From contig CAVVPD010000002.1 in NCBI GenBank assembly GCA_963750045.1, forward strand, positions 310,001 to 374,000: DNA of 64,000 nucleotides. Reading direction: 5' to 3'. The translations under genes were made by a program, and so were the position numbers. Below the pieces are notes generated by a model. That model saw nothing but the letters and a program-made list of their open reading frames with translations, was not told the DNA's origin and searched no databases. Below are positions 8,704 to 18,281 of this stretch, piece after piece (the first letter of the stretch is position 1; each line of letters begins with the position of its first letter). Source of the stretch: DASUAS01 sp963750045 (GTDB lineage: Bacteria > Actinomycetota > Acidimicrobiia > IMCC26256 > DASPTH01).

Positions 8704-9912
8704 TCACTTCACCTTGACCTGGTTGAAGATGCCGTACATCGCGGAGACGAGCGCGACAGCGACGAACCCCACCACGAGGCCGACGCCGAGCAGCAGCGCG
8801 GGCTCGAACAGGGACGTGAGGCGATCGAGCTTGTACTCGACCTCCCGGCCGTAGTACTTCGCGGCCACGTCGAGCTGGTCGTCGAGCGTGCCTGTCTCCT
8901 CGCCGACACGGATCATCTGGCACACGCCGCCAGGGAACAGGCCGGTCGCAGTGATCGGCGCCGCCATGCCCTCACCCTGCATCATCGCGTCGCGGGCCTC
9001 GACCAGCGCCTCCTGGTAGATCAGGTTGTTCGTACCGCCCGCGGCGACGGCCATCGCGTCGGGCACCTGGACGCCGGCACCGATCATCGAGCTGAGGATC
9101 CGGCAGAAGCGCTCCACGATCGAGAACCGCACGAGCTCTCCGAGCACGGGGGCACGGATCAGGAACCGATCACGCGTATGGCGGCCGCGATCGGTGCGGA
9201 AGTAGATGAACGTCGCGGCTGCGCCCGCCAGGAAGACAAGCGCCATGACCCACCAGTAGTTCGAGATGAAGTCGGTGATCGAGATCAGGATGCGGGTGAC
9301 GAGGGGGAGATCGGCGTTGAGCGAGTTGAAGAACGTCTGGAATCGCGGGAGCACGAAGGTGACCAGCACGACGATCGCGACGAGCGCGAACGCGATGACA
9401 ACGAGCGGGTAGGTGAGGGCCTGCTTGATCTTGCGGCGGGCGTTCTCGTCGCGTTCGATGTAGTCCGCGAGTTCCGCGAGCACTTCGTCGATGTGACCCG
9501 TCATCTCCGCCGACCGCAATATGGTCACGTAGAAGGTCGGGAACACCTCGGGGTGTGTGGACACCGCCGAGGCGAATGGCTCACCCGAGCGGAGCTGCTC
9601 CGACACCTCGGCGAGCACACCGCGGAACTGCTCGTTGCGGGTCTCGACGCGCAGCGTCTCGATGGCGTCGATGATGGGGATCCCGGCGCGCACGAAGGCG
9701 CTGAGCTGGCGCGAGAAGTTCATGAGTTCCGCACGTGGGACCTTCTTCTTGATGAGCTCGGATTTCCAGATGCTCACCTTTGCCGCGACTTCGAGGCCGT
9801 AGAGGTCGCGATCGGCCAGCGCCACACGGGCGTCGTTCAGATGATCGGCCTCGACGACACCCTTGACCGGGTGACCATCCGCCGACACCGCCTGGTAGGT
9901 GTACTTCGCCAT
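8704..9912 (-). CDS. pilC: Type IV pilus inner-membrane platform PilC
   Basis: 402 aa, the standard length of PilC/GspF. Two T2SSF domains are visible: the first around residues 68-190 (FSRQLSAFVRAGIPIIDAI) and the second around 270-395 (FCRILSSMIGAGVQVPDAM). Membrane spans lie near residues 170-190, 220-240 and at the C-terminus (LLLGVGLVVGFVAVALVSAMYGIF). It forms the platform that couples PilB/PilT ATP hydrolysis to fibre growth and retraction. The ATG at 9912 lies 31 nt after the pilB stop, and the gene is intact. Confidence 0.92.
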   Translation of the reverse strand: MAKYTYQAVSADGHPVKGVVEADHLNDARVALADRDLYGLEVAAKVSIWKSELIKKKVPRAELMNFSRQLSAFVRAGIPIIDAIETLRVETRNEQFRGVLAEVSEQLRSGEPFASAVSTHPEVFPTFYVTILRSAEMTGHIDEVLAELADYIERDENARRKIKQALTYPLVVIAFALVAIVVLVTFVLPRFQTFFNSLNADLPLVTRILISITDFISNYWWVMALVFLAGAAATFIYFRTDRGRHTRDRFLIRAPVLGELVRFSIVERFCRILSSMIGAGVQVPDAMAVAAGGTNNLIYQEALVEARDAMMQGEGMAAPITATGLFPGGVCQMIRVGEETGTLDDQLDVAAKYYGREVEYKLDRLTSLFEPALLLGVGLVVGFVAVALVSAMYGIFNQVKVK

Positions 9913-9943
9913 TGCCGTTCCCCGTCCCTCGTACCCGCACTTC

Positions 9944-11769
9944 TCAGAGCGGGTACACGCTCCTGAGAATCTCAGAAACCGTGGTGATGTCCTGCGTGAC
10001 GAGTCGCAGCGCCTCCTGGCGCAACGGCCGCATCCCCTCCTTGATCGCTTGCTCGCGCAGCGCCCGTCCCGGTGCGACGTCGACGATCATCTGGCGGATC
10101 GGCTCCGTGACCGGGAGCACCTCGTACACGCCGATGCGCTCCTGGTAGCCCGTGCCCGAGCAGAAGTTGCACCCCTCGCCGTGGAAGAACTCCGACTTCG
10201 GCATGCGGGCGTGCGCCTCGTAGAACGCGAGCTCCTCGGGGGGTGGCGTATAGGGCACCGTGCAACCACCGCAGATCCGCCGCACGAGGCGCTGGCCGAC
10301 AACCGCGTTCAGCGCCGGCGCTATGAGGAACGGCTCAATGCCCATGTCGAGGAAGCGGTGCACCGCCGATACTGCGTCGGTGGCGTGCAACGACGTGAGC
10401 ACGAGGTGACCGGTGAGTGCCGACTGCACCGCGATCCGCGCAGTCTCGACGTCGCGGATCTCGCCCACGAGGATCACGTCGGGGTCCTGGCGCAGAATGG
10501 ACTTCAGCCCACCTGCGAAGGTCACGTCGGCCGTCTCGTTGATCTGGATCTGGTTGACCGACGGCATCACGTACTCGACAGGATCCTCGATCGTCATGAT
10601 GTTGCGCTCCACGCTGCTGATCTCGCTGAGCGTGGCGTAGAGCGTCGTGGTCTTGCCCGAGCCGGTGGGGCCGGTGCAGATCACCATGCCGAACGGCGAC
10701 CGGATCGCGGCTTCGAACACCGCGGCGCTCTCGGGCGACATGCCGAGCTCGCCCACCCGGAGCATCGAGCGGCTCTTGTCGAGCAGCCGGAGCACCGCCT
10801 TCTCGCCCCAGATCACCGGCGTGGTCGAGACGCGCACATCGAGGGGACGACCGTCGATCTCCGTCTCGATCTGGCCGTCCTGCGCCCGGCGGCGTTCGAC
10901 GATGTTCATGCCCGCCATCACCTTGATCCGGCTCACGAGGGCCGGGGCCATGTCGGCGGGCAAGGTCAGCACGTCGTGGAGCGCACCGTCGATGCGCATC
11001 CGGATCCGGAGCTGCGTGCCCTGCGGCTCGATGTGGACGTCGGAGGCGCGGTCGCGCACGCCCTGGGTGAGGATGAGGTTGACCACCTGCACGACTGGGG
11101 CGTCGCTGTCGACCGCGGCCTGGAGATCGACCACCGCGGCCGCGGCGCGCGCCGCGCCCGGACGGTCGGCGCCGGAGGTGAGCTCGAACTCGCGCACCTG
11201 GCGCTCCACACCCGCGAGGGCGCGGTACGACTGGTCGATCGCGGCGTACGTCGGAAGCCGGGGCGAGACGGAGGACGACGTCGCGACCGGCCGCGTGCTC
11301 GAGCTCGGTGGTCAGCCCGGGGTGGCCGGGGTCGGCGACCACGACCTCGAGGTGGCCGTCGTCGACCACTGTCGGAACCGCGAGCAGCCCTCGGGCCAGT
11401 GACTCCGGCACCAACGCGAGTGCTTCGGGCGCGGGGCGGATGCGGCGCAGGTCGACCACCTCGAGCCCGAACTGGTCGGCGAGCACCGACGCGAGCCCCC
11501 GATCGTCGAGCAGGCCCGACGCGACGAGGACCTCGCCGAGGCGACGTCCCGAGTCGGTCTGGGCGCGGAGCGCGTCGGAGAGCTGCTCCTTCGTCGAGCG
11601 CGCCGGCCGAGACGAGTTGCTCGCCCAGGCGCTGCTTCGTCTTGCGGGGGAGCGACGTTGCGGCGGACTCGTCGGCGACGGCCACGCTCGCGTCGGCCAC
11701 GACCGGCTCGGCCGCGGGCGCCTCGGGCTCCGCGACCGCGGGCTCGCTGCGGTTGCCGCGGAACCTCAC
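9944..11769 (-). CDS. pilB: Type IV pilus assembly ATPase PilB (two frameshifts)
   Basis: Extension ATPase, about 608 aa when repaired. Blocks in order: a short acidic/alanine-rich N-terminus, a GspE-II (MshEN-like) domain with RLGEVLVASGLLDD and LADQFGLEVVDLRRIRP, then the ATPase. The ATPase has GEKAVLRLLDKSRSML, Walker A GPTGSGKTTTLYATL, VILVGEIRDVETA, and a zinc motif with CGGC and CNFC pairs. Frame changes near 11590 and 11270 separate the N-domain from the ATPase half. GspE-II domains of this type can bind c-di-GMP, which fits the nearby HD-GYP fragment. The GTG at 11769 (MRFRGNRSEP) has AGCAGGGG upstream; a GTG at 11790 is the alternative. First gene of the operon running to 4413. Confidence 0.85.
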
Positions 11770-11880
11770 TACGTCCCCTGCTCCGAGCACAATCGTTGTT
11801 CCATTGGGTCAGCCCCAAACTCGTTGCCGATCACCTCTTGGCACCATCGACCACGGGAAGGGTCGGCTGTACAGCCATCT

Positions 11881-11970
11881 CGGACGGCGAAACCACGCTC
11901 CGTGGCGGAGCGGGGCGGAAGCCACGATCGCTGCCACGTACCGTGGCACACTGGCCCGGTGGCGCTGCGG
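11881..11970 (+). promoter_or_regulatory. Possible c-di-GMP-I (GEMM-like) riboswitch
   Basis: The leader of the pilD start carries GGCGAAACC, a GC-rich stem (acgctcc...ggagcg), then GGGCGGAAGCCACG, a second stem TGCCACG/CGTGGCA and TGGCCCGGTGGC. The order and wording resemble the GEMM-I core (GGCAAACC, stem, GGGACGCAAAGCCACG, stem, GGCCGGGTTGCC) but with several mismatches and missing bases, which may be sequence errors. GEMM-I elements often control pilus genes. It ends about 12 bp before the ATG. Suggestive only; a covariance-model search would decide. Confidence 0.33.
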
Positions 11971-11981
11971 AGAACCCGGTC

Positions 11982-12278
11982 ATGATCCTCGTCGTGGTGC
12001 TCGCAGCGGCCGTGGGCGCGTGCCTGGGATCCTTCCTGAACGTGGTGCTGTGGCGCGTGCCGCGGAGCGAGTCGCTCACGGAGCCACCGTCGCACTGCCC
12101 GCACTGTGACGCCCGTCTCGGACCGACCGAGCTGGTGCCGATCTTCTCGTGGGTCCTCCAGCGCGGCCGATGCCGCCACTGCGGCGCGCACATCTCCGCC
12201 CGCTACCCGCTCGTGGAGCTGGGCGGCGCGCTCACGCTGGGTGCGCTGGCCGGCCTCGCGCTCGCGCTCGTCGCCTGA
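11982..12278 (+). pseudogene. pilD: Prepilin peptidase PilD, N-terminal domain only
   Basis: 98 aa, starting MILVVVLAAAVGACLGSF. It contains the cytoplasmic zinc/disulfide domain of prepilin peptidases with both Cys pairs (CPHC and CRHC), and the RYPLVELGGAL motif entering the next helix, then stops. The A24 aspartate-protease domain (about 150 residues, GxGD motif) is absent, so this piece cannot cleave prepilins. The break coincides with the 3' break of an HD-GYP gene on the other strand, so it marks a junction rather than a natural short gene. GGAGAA lies 8-9 nt before the ATG. Confidence 0.7.
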
Positions 12279-12279
12279 T

Positions 12280-12614
12280 CGGCGAGCGGCGTCACCACGG
12301 TCGGGAGCACCGCGAAGCGGCCGTCCGCGTGCAGGTGGGCGAACACCGTGACCACCTCGGGATCGAACACGCTGCCAGAGGCGTCGATCACGAGCTGCGC
12401 GGCCGCTCCGCCGGACCAGACGCGCGGGCGGTAGCGCCGCGGTGATCGCAGGAAGTCGTTCACGTCGGCGACGGTGATGATGCGCCCGACGCCGGGGATC
12501 GAACATCCGACGAGGCCATCGGGGTAGCCCCGTCCGTGCCAGCGCTCGTGGTGCGCACGGATCCCCTCGGCGAGCCGTTGCGGCGCCGCGCTGACCGAGA
12601 GCAGCAGATCGGCG
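12280..12614 (-). pseudogene. HD-GYP phosphodiesterase fragment
   Basis: Reads on the minus strand as the C-terminal part of an HD-GYP c-di-GMP phosphodiesterase: HPFIAADLLLSVS, HHERWHGRGYPDGL (carrying the signature GYP and the preceding HHE), IPGVGRIITVADVNDFL, RRYRP and a last block with FDPEVVTVFA. The first HD motif and anything N-terminal are replaced by acyl-CoA dehydrogenase sequence. The last residues run into antisense pilD. Both ends are truncated, so it is non-functional here. An HD-GYP enzyme would fit c-di-GMP control of the pilus. Confidence 0.7.
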
Positions 12615-13524
12615 GCGATGAACGGGTGCTCCGCCGTGCACCTCACGGTGTTCGGGCTCAACCCGGTCGTGAAGTTCGGCAACGACCGCCTGAAGGAGAC
12701 GTTCCTCCCGCGCGCCGCGGTCGGCGACCTCCACGTCGCGTTCGGCGTCACCGAACCCGAGAGGCACGCCCGACGGCAGGGTGGATGGAGATCACGGCCG
12801 CAAGATCTGGACGAGCAGGCCCTCGAGTCCGAGGTCGTCTGGGACGGCGACAAGGACAGCGGGCTCAAGGGCCTCAGCCTGTTCCTCGCCGACCTCGACC
12901 CGGACTACGTCGACATCCGCGCCATCCCGAAGCTCGGGCGCAACGCGGTGGCCTCGTGCGAGGTCGCGTACGACGGGTTGCCGGTCGAGGCGTGGCGCCT
13001 CATCGGCGAGGAGCACGACGGCTTCAAGCTCCTGCTCCACGGCCTCAACCCGGAGCGCGTTCTCCTGTCGTCCGAGGCGTGCGGGATCGGCGAGGTCGCC
13101 CTCGACCGCGCGGTCGCGTACGCGAAGGAGCGCATCGTCTTCGACCGGCCCATCGGCGCCAACCAGGCGATCAGCCATCCGCTGGCCCAGGCTCGCGCCC
13201 AGCTCCAGGCAGCCTGGATGATGGCGCTGCACGCCGGCCGTCGCTATGACGCCGGGCTCGAATGCGGCGAGGCCGCCAACACCGCGAAGTACCTCGCCGC
13301 GGAGGCGTCGTTCTTCGCCGCCGACCGGGCGGTGCAAACGCTCGGGGGCATGGGATACGCCACCGAGTATCACGTCGAGCGATACTGGCGGGAAGCCCGC
13401 TTGCAGCGCATCGCGCCCGTCACCCAGGAAATGACGCTCAACTACCTCGCGCAGAACGTCATGGGCCTGCCGCGCAGCTACTGAACTCGACCCCGGGGGG
13501 ATCATGACCACCGAAGAACCGACG
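12615..13524 (+). repeat. Right direct repeat (ACAD 3' part)
   Basis: Direct copy of 543-1500. The match begins exactly at the bases shared with the HD-GYP fragment. The region 12760-12850 is 48 bp shorter than its counterpart and visibly garbled, and from 12850 onward the two copies appear identical. Recombination between the copies would remove the whole pilus block and restore an intact cupin-ACAD-phosphotransferase order. Confidence 0.9.
12618..13484 (+). pseudogene. Acyl-CoA dehydrogenase, 5'-truncated second copy
   Basis: 288 codons open from MNGCSAVHLTVFG. It lacks the first ~88 residues (most of the N-terminal helical domain) of the complete copy at 282-1460. Residues corresponding to the flavin-contact segment GVTEPDAGTDTG...KIWTSK are replaced by a scrambled stretch (GVTEPERHARRQGGWRSR) with a net loss of 16 residues, so flavin binding would fail. 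From KDSGLKGLSLFLADLD to the end it is identical to copy one. The downstream spacer and phosphotransferase are intact here. Confidence 0.8.
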
Positions 13525-14607
13525 ATCTCGACCCCGTGGCGCAGCGATCCCGCCGCCATGACCGAGCGCATCGAGGCGTGGTGGTCAGAGAAGATGGAGC
13601 CCGGCGCCACCGTCACCGAGGTGACGGCGCCCGAAGGCAGCGGGATGTCGAGCGAGACCCTCCTGTTCACCGTGCAGCCGGTCACCGGTGAGCCGGAGCG
13701 TTACGTCGCCCGGCTGGCGCCACTCGCCTCGCAGCGATTCCAGGTATTCCCCGAGTACGACCTCGAGCTACAGCGGCGCGCCATGCAGACGGTCGGCGCG
13801 CACACCGACGTCCCGGTGCCCGAGGTGGTCACCCACGAAACCGACGCGTACTGGCTCGGGTCGCCGTTCCTGCTCATGCGCCGCATCGACGGGCTCGTGC
13901 CCTCCGACGTCCCCCCGTACACCATGGCCGGCTGGCTGTTCGACGCCTCACCCGCCGAGCAGCGCCGGCTGGAGCGCGAGTCGGTCCGGGTCCTCACCCG
14001 GTTGCACGAGCTCACGCCGGCGACCCACGACCTCGCGTTCCTCGATCGTCCGCAGTTCGGGGCGACCGCGCTCGACCAACACCTCGGCTACCAGCGCTGG
14101 TACTACGACTGGGCCCACGAAGGAGAGCGGGTCCCACTCATCGAGCGGACGTTCGCCGCGCTCGACAAGACACGACCGGAAGAAGGCTCCACCGTCCTCA
14201 ACTGGGGCGACAGCCGCATCGGCAACATGATGTTCGCCGACTTCGCGCCGGCAGCGGTTCTGGACTGGGAGATGGCGGCGCTCGGGCCGGCCGAGATCGA
14301 CGTCGGCTGGATGATCTTCCTGCACCGCTTCTTCGAGGACATGACCCACAAGTACGAGATGCCGTGCCTCGACGACTTCCTCCAGCGCGAGCGCGTGGCC
14401 GAGATCTACGCGGAGGAATCGGGCCGTGAGGTGCACGACCTCGAGTGGTACGAGATGTTCGCCGCCCAACGGTTCGCCATCGTCTCCATCCGCACCACGT
14501 GGCGCACGGTCGCGTACGGCGATGCGGAGGCGCCCGACGACCTCGACGACGTGATCATGTTCCGGAGCCTGCTCGAGGAGATGGTCGGACGCGCCGAGGC
14601 GCGCTGA
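13504..14607 (+). CDS. Phosphotransferase family (APH/ACAD10-like) protein
   Basis: 367 aa, intact. Kinase-like fold of the aminoglycoside-phosphotransferase family: N-lobe (YVARLAPLA), a hinge region FLLMRRIDG, the catalytic loop LNWGDSRIGNMMF (Asp acts as base, Asn/Asp bind Mg; the usual His-Gly-Asp is Asn-Trp-Gly-Asp), and AVLDWEMAALG holding the second metal Asp. In Actinobacteria this family commonly lies beside acyl-CoA dehydrogenases, as here, and is thought to phosphorylate hydroxyacyl substrates (as in human ACAD10/11) rather than give drug resistance. GGGGGG lies before the ATG. Downstream spacing of 10 bp suggests an operon with the sulfotransferase. Confidence 0.82.
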   Translation: MTTEEPTISTPWRSDPAAMTERIEAWWSEKMEPGATVTEVTAPEGSGMSSETLLFTVQPVTGEPERYVARLAPLASQRFQVFPEYDLELQRRAMQTVGAHTDVPVPEVVTHETDAYWLGSPFLLMRRIDGLVPSDVPPYTMAGWLFDASPAEQRRLERESVRVLTRLHELTPATHDLAFLDRPQFGATALDQHLGYQRWYYDWAHEGERVPLIERTFAALDKTRPEEGSTVLNWGDSRIGNMMFADFAPAAVLDWEMAALGPAEIDVGWMIFLHRFFEDMTHKYEMPCLDDFLQRERVAEIYAEESGREVHDLEWYEMFAAQRFAIVSIRTTWRTVAYGDAEAPDDLDDVIMFRSLLEEMVGRAEAR

Positions 14608-14617
14608 CCGCTCCGGG

Positions 14618-15887
14618 ATGACCTGGCAACCGCCACCCCGGCCCGAGTGGGTCCGCGCCGTCAACGACGGTCTCGTGCTGCCCATCGCCGAGGTCGCAGA
14701 GCTCCCCTTCACCTGCGACGACCTGCTCGCCGAGGCCCGAGCGACGCTCGGCGTGGCCGACGGCGGCATCGCCGACTTCGGACGCGACGACTTTCTCGAA
14801 CCCCTCGAGGTGCTGCTGCCCGCATTGGAACAGGAGGCCGAGCTCACGCTGATGGGGCGTTGGATGACGCGTCGCTTCCTGTTGCGCTTCCTCGAGGTCC
14901 GGCTCCAGCTCGCGGCGTACGTGCGTCACGATCCCGGGGTCGTCGACGAGGAGATCGACGCGCCCCTGTTCGTGACCGGCGCGCCCCGTACCGGCACCAC
15001 CATCCTCCACGCACTGCTCGCGGAGGATCCCGAATCGCGGGTCCCCGAGGGTTGGGAGCTGCTGCGACCGGTGCCACCTCCCAGCCCCGACCCACTGGAG
15101 TACGCGGCGGACGCGCGTATTCCGCTCGCCGATCGTGAGCTGCGCCTCCCCGGGCAGGTCGCCGGCGAGCTCGACGCCATCCACGTGTACCGCGGGCGGA
15201 TGCACAAGGAATGTCTGTCGGCGATGTCGTTCGCGTTCCGCTCGGAGGAGTTCACCGCGCGCTATCACGTGCCGTCGTACGTCGCGTGGTATGAGCGGTG
15301 CGACATGCGACCGGCCTACGACACCCACCGTTTGGTGCTCCAGATCCTGCAACGAAAGTTCCGCGACGTGCACTGGGTCCTGAAGTCGCCAGTCCACCTC
15401 AGTGCGTTGCCGACGCTGTTCGCCGTGTATCCCGACGCGCGTCTCGCGATCACGCATCGCGATCCTCTCACGGTGCTCGCGTCGCTCACCAGCTTGGTGG
15501 CGACATTGCGATGGGCGCACAGCAGCCGCGTCGACTTCGCCGAGATCGGCCGCTACCACCAGCGCATGTGGACGCGCCGCGCTCGACGACCTCGTCACCA
15601 TGTCCACCGATGGTTCCCTCGATCCCACGCGGGTGCACCACGTGCACTACGCCGACTTCATGCAGGACCAGATCGGCGTGGTCAGCGAGCTCTCCTCCGC
15701 CCTCGGGAGGTCGGTCACCCCCGACACCGCCCAGGCGATGCGCGACTACCTCGCGGGACGGCCGAAGGACAAGCACGGGGTGCACGAGTATGCGTTCGCC
15801 GACCTGGAGTTGGACCCGATCGTCGAACGCGAGCGCTTCGCTCGGTACCAGCGCCACTTCTCGGTCCCGGAGGAACCCGCGCGATGA
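14618..15887 (+). CDS. PAPS-dependent sulfotransferase family (one frameshift)
   Basis: About 422 aa when repaired. Signature 5'-phosphosulfate loop PLFVTGAPRTGTT (about residues 112-124), then KSPVHLSALPTLFAVYPDA and the 3'-phosphate motif ITHRDPLTVLASLTSL. The frame shifts near 15575 after YHQRMW, and the C-terminal part continues as HYADFMQDQIGVV and DPIVERERFARYQRHF. It would transfer sulfate to a lipid or small hydroxyl compound; the substrate cannot be told. The stop overlaps the ATG of the next gene (ATGA). Confidence 0.75.
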
Positions 15888-17050
15888 GCGACGCCCTCAC
15901 CGACTGGGAGCAATTCCTGCGCCGGCTCGACGAGCTGGCCACGACGATCACTTCGCCGCCGTTCCCGACGACCGGCGCGGACCGGATCGAAGGGCTCCGG
16001 CACGTCGCGCTGCAGACGGTCTGCTGGCTGGGCTGGTCGATCGGCCATCAGGATCCCCGGTCGCCGGCGTTCCAACGGCAGAACGACCTGGTCCTGCAGT
16101 GGGGTGGACCCAACGCCGACAACATCTACCGGCACGCCCGCGTGCACCCGTCGCTGCGGTACCGCATCGTCGGCCGGATGCACTCGTGCGAGGACTTCAT
16201 CCTCGCTGTCCGCCGCAACTTCATGCACATGGAGGGCTCGGGCACCGTCGCCGAGCTCAGCGCGCACGACATCGGCATCGGACCCGGCGACGATTTCGAG
16301 ATCCTCCTCGGCGGCGAGGGCGACGAGCCCAATCGCGTCCCACTGCCAGAGGGTGCGCTCTCGGTGTCGATCCGCGAGTACTACTTCGACTGGCAGCCGG
16401 CCGAACCCGCGACGTTCACGATCGAGTGCCTCGACGCCGACGAGCCGCCCGCGGCGTTCTCGGCCGATGACCTCGCGTTCGGTCTCGACGAGGCCGCCAC
16501 CCACCTCCACCGGTCGCTCACCTACTGGAACCGGTACATGCTCGACGCACGCGTGGGCCAACGCGACAACGAGTTCGGCGGTGGCTACGACGTCGCGCGT
16601 GGGCTGAAGGCGGCGAACTACGCGTTCTGCTTCTTCGACCTCGCCCCCGACGAGGCGCTCATCGTCGACTGCGACGTGCCCGACAGCAGGTACTGGAGCT
16701 TCCACCTCTACTCACTGGCCTGGTGGGAGGCCCTGGAGTACGCCCAGCGCATCACGAGCCTGAACCACACGCAGGTCCAGGTGAGCGACGACGGGCGCGT
16801 GCGCGTCGTCGTCGCGCACCAGGATCCCGGCGTCGCGAATTGGCTCGACACCGAGGGGCGGCGCGAGGCCCTGCTCACACTCAGGTGGTTCTGGCCCTCC
16901 GGCGACCCGCCGTCGCCGTCGACCCGGGTCGTGAAGCTCGCCGACGTCCGCGCCGCGCTGCCCGAGGGCACCCAGACGGTCGACATCGGCGAGCGGCGAC
17001 GGGAGCTCCAGCGTCGCCGCGACCACGTGGCCTGGCGGTTCCGCACCTGA
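15884..17050 (+). CDS. DUF1214-type conserved protein
   Basis: 388 aa, intact. Not catalytically assigned. The C-terminal half has the pattern of DUF1214 proteins (DSRYWSFHLYSLAWWEAL, ITSLNHTQVQV, HQDPGVANWLDTEG, RWFWPSG), while the N-terminal half has a helical region and an aromatic/acidic segment REYYFDWQPAEPATF. No signal peptide is seen. It is coupled to the sulfotransferase, which itself follows the phosphotransferase, so the three probably act on the same compound. Convergent with the next gene with only 7 bp between. Confidence 0.65.
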   Translation: MSDALTDWEQFLRRLDELATTITSPPFPTTGADRIEGLRHVALQTVCWLGWSIGHQDPRSPAFQRQNDLVLQWGGPNADNIYRHARVHPSLRYRIVGRMHSCEDFILAVRRNFMHMEGSGTVAELSAHDIGIGPGDDFEILLGGEGDEPNRVPLPEGALSVSIREYYFDWQPAEPATFTIECLDADEPPAAFSADDLAFGLDEAATHLHRSLTYWNRYMLDARVGQRDNEFGGGYDVARGLKAANYAFCFFDLAPDEALIVDCDVPDSRYWSFHLYSLAWWEALEYAQRITSLNHTQVQVSDDGRVRVVVAHQDPGVANWLDTEGRREALLTLRWFWPSGDPPSPSTRVVKLADVRAALPEGTQTVDIGERRRELQRRRDHVAWRFRT

Positions 17051-17057
17051 CCCGATC

Positions 17058-18256
17058 TCAGGCGACGACGCCGGTCGCGCGCAGCTCTGCGATCGCGTCA
17101 CCCATGCCGAGGTCGTCGAGGATCTCGTCGGTGTGCTCGCCGAGACCGGGCGAGTTCGTGCCGAGTTTCGCCGGCGTACCCCAAAACCGAGTGGGGTGCC
17201 GCGGCACCCGGGTGCGCCCCACGATGTGATGGTCGTGCTCCTCGAAGAGCCCGATGGCCACGGCGTGCTCGTCCCGGGTCAGCTGCTCGGGCGTCAGGAT
17301 CATGGAGAAGGGAACGCGCTCCGCCTCGAAGCGCGCCGTCGCTTCCGCCTGTGTGAGATTCGCGGCGCGGCGCGTAACACATGTCCATGATCGGTTCCAT
17401 GACGTCGCGGTGCTTGCGACGCTCCCCGACCGTCGCCACGCGTGGATCGTCAGCGCCCTCGACCTCGAGCGCCCGGCACATGCCCGCGAAGTCGGCATCG
17501 GAGGTCGGGACGACGATGCCCCAGCCGTCCTCGAAGCGCATGGGCCGGAAGCCGGCGACGAACGACGAGTTCATCGACCGGTCGGAGTCGAGCAGGACCT
17601 CGTTACCGGCGGAATCCGTCCACAGGAACGACACCACCGCGTCCGTCATCGACAAGTCGAGGTGCTGTCCACCCGCGCCGTTCGCGCTGGGCCAGGAGCG
17701 CTGCCGTCATGGCCTGGCTCGCGTACAGCGCGGTGACCTTGTCGGCCGCGGGCTGCCGGAGGAACACCGGCAGCCCGTCCTCGGGGTCCGCCTGGTTCGT
17801 CGCGAAACCGCCGTAGGCCTGGATCGCGGTGTCGTAGGCGCTGCGGTCCTTGTAGGGGCCCTCGGAGCCGAAGCCGGTCAGCGACGCGTACACGACGTCC
17901 GGGTTCAGCGCCCGAACGTGGTGGTCGCCGAGACCGAGCTTGTCCATGACCCCCGGACGGAAGTTCTCGACGACGAGATCGACGTCGGTTGCGAGCTTCA
18001 GCGCGATCTCCACGCCCTCGGGACGCTGCAGGTCCAGGGCGATCGAGCGCTTCCCCCGGTTGCAGACCAGGAAGAACGCGCTCATGTCGTTCACCGAGAC
18101 ACCGATCCACCGCGCGATGTCGCCGATCCCGGGGCGTTCGACCTTCACCACCTCGGCACCCTGATCGGCCATCAGCGCGGTCGCGTAGGGACCGGTCAAC
18201 GCGATCGAGAAGTCGAGCACACGGACGCCCTGCAGTGGTCCCGGTCCGGCGCTCAC
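17058..18256 (-). CDS. CaiB/BaiF family III CoA transferase (two frameshifts)
   Basis: About 399 aa when repaired, family length. Start block LQGVRVLDFSIALTGPYATALMAD, then VKVERPGIGDIARW, CNRGKRSIALDL, VVENFRPGVMDKLGLG (carrying the conserved Asn-Phe-Arg) and GFGSEGPYKDRSAYD, which is near the catalytic-Asp region of this family. Frames change near 17680 and 17370, and the C-terminus resumes with MILTPEQLTRDEHAVA and PGLGEHTDEIL. It moves CoA between acyl-CoAs and free acids without ATP. The GTG start at 18256 lies 25 nt after the SDR stop, as last gene of the operon 20362-17058. Confidence 0.82.
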
Positions 18257-18281
18257 CCGACGAACTCTTGCACAACTCGCG

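Noticed and set aside
8476..12109. Long + strand open frames opposite pilC and pilB
   Set aside because: Antisense shadows of pilC and pilB; composition dominated by Arg, Glu, His and Asp with no recognisable motif or start signal.
13504..14607. Calling the phosphotransferase an aminoglycoside resistance gene
   Set aside because: The fold is shared, but the neighbourhood (ACAD, sulfotransferase) and the altered catalytic loop fit the ACAD10/11-like metabolic group.
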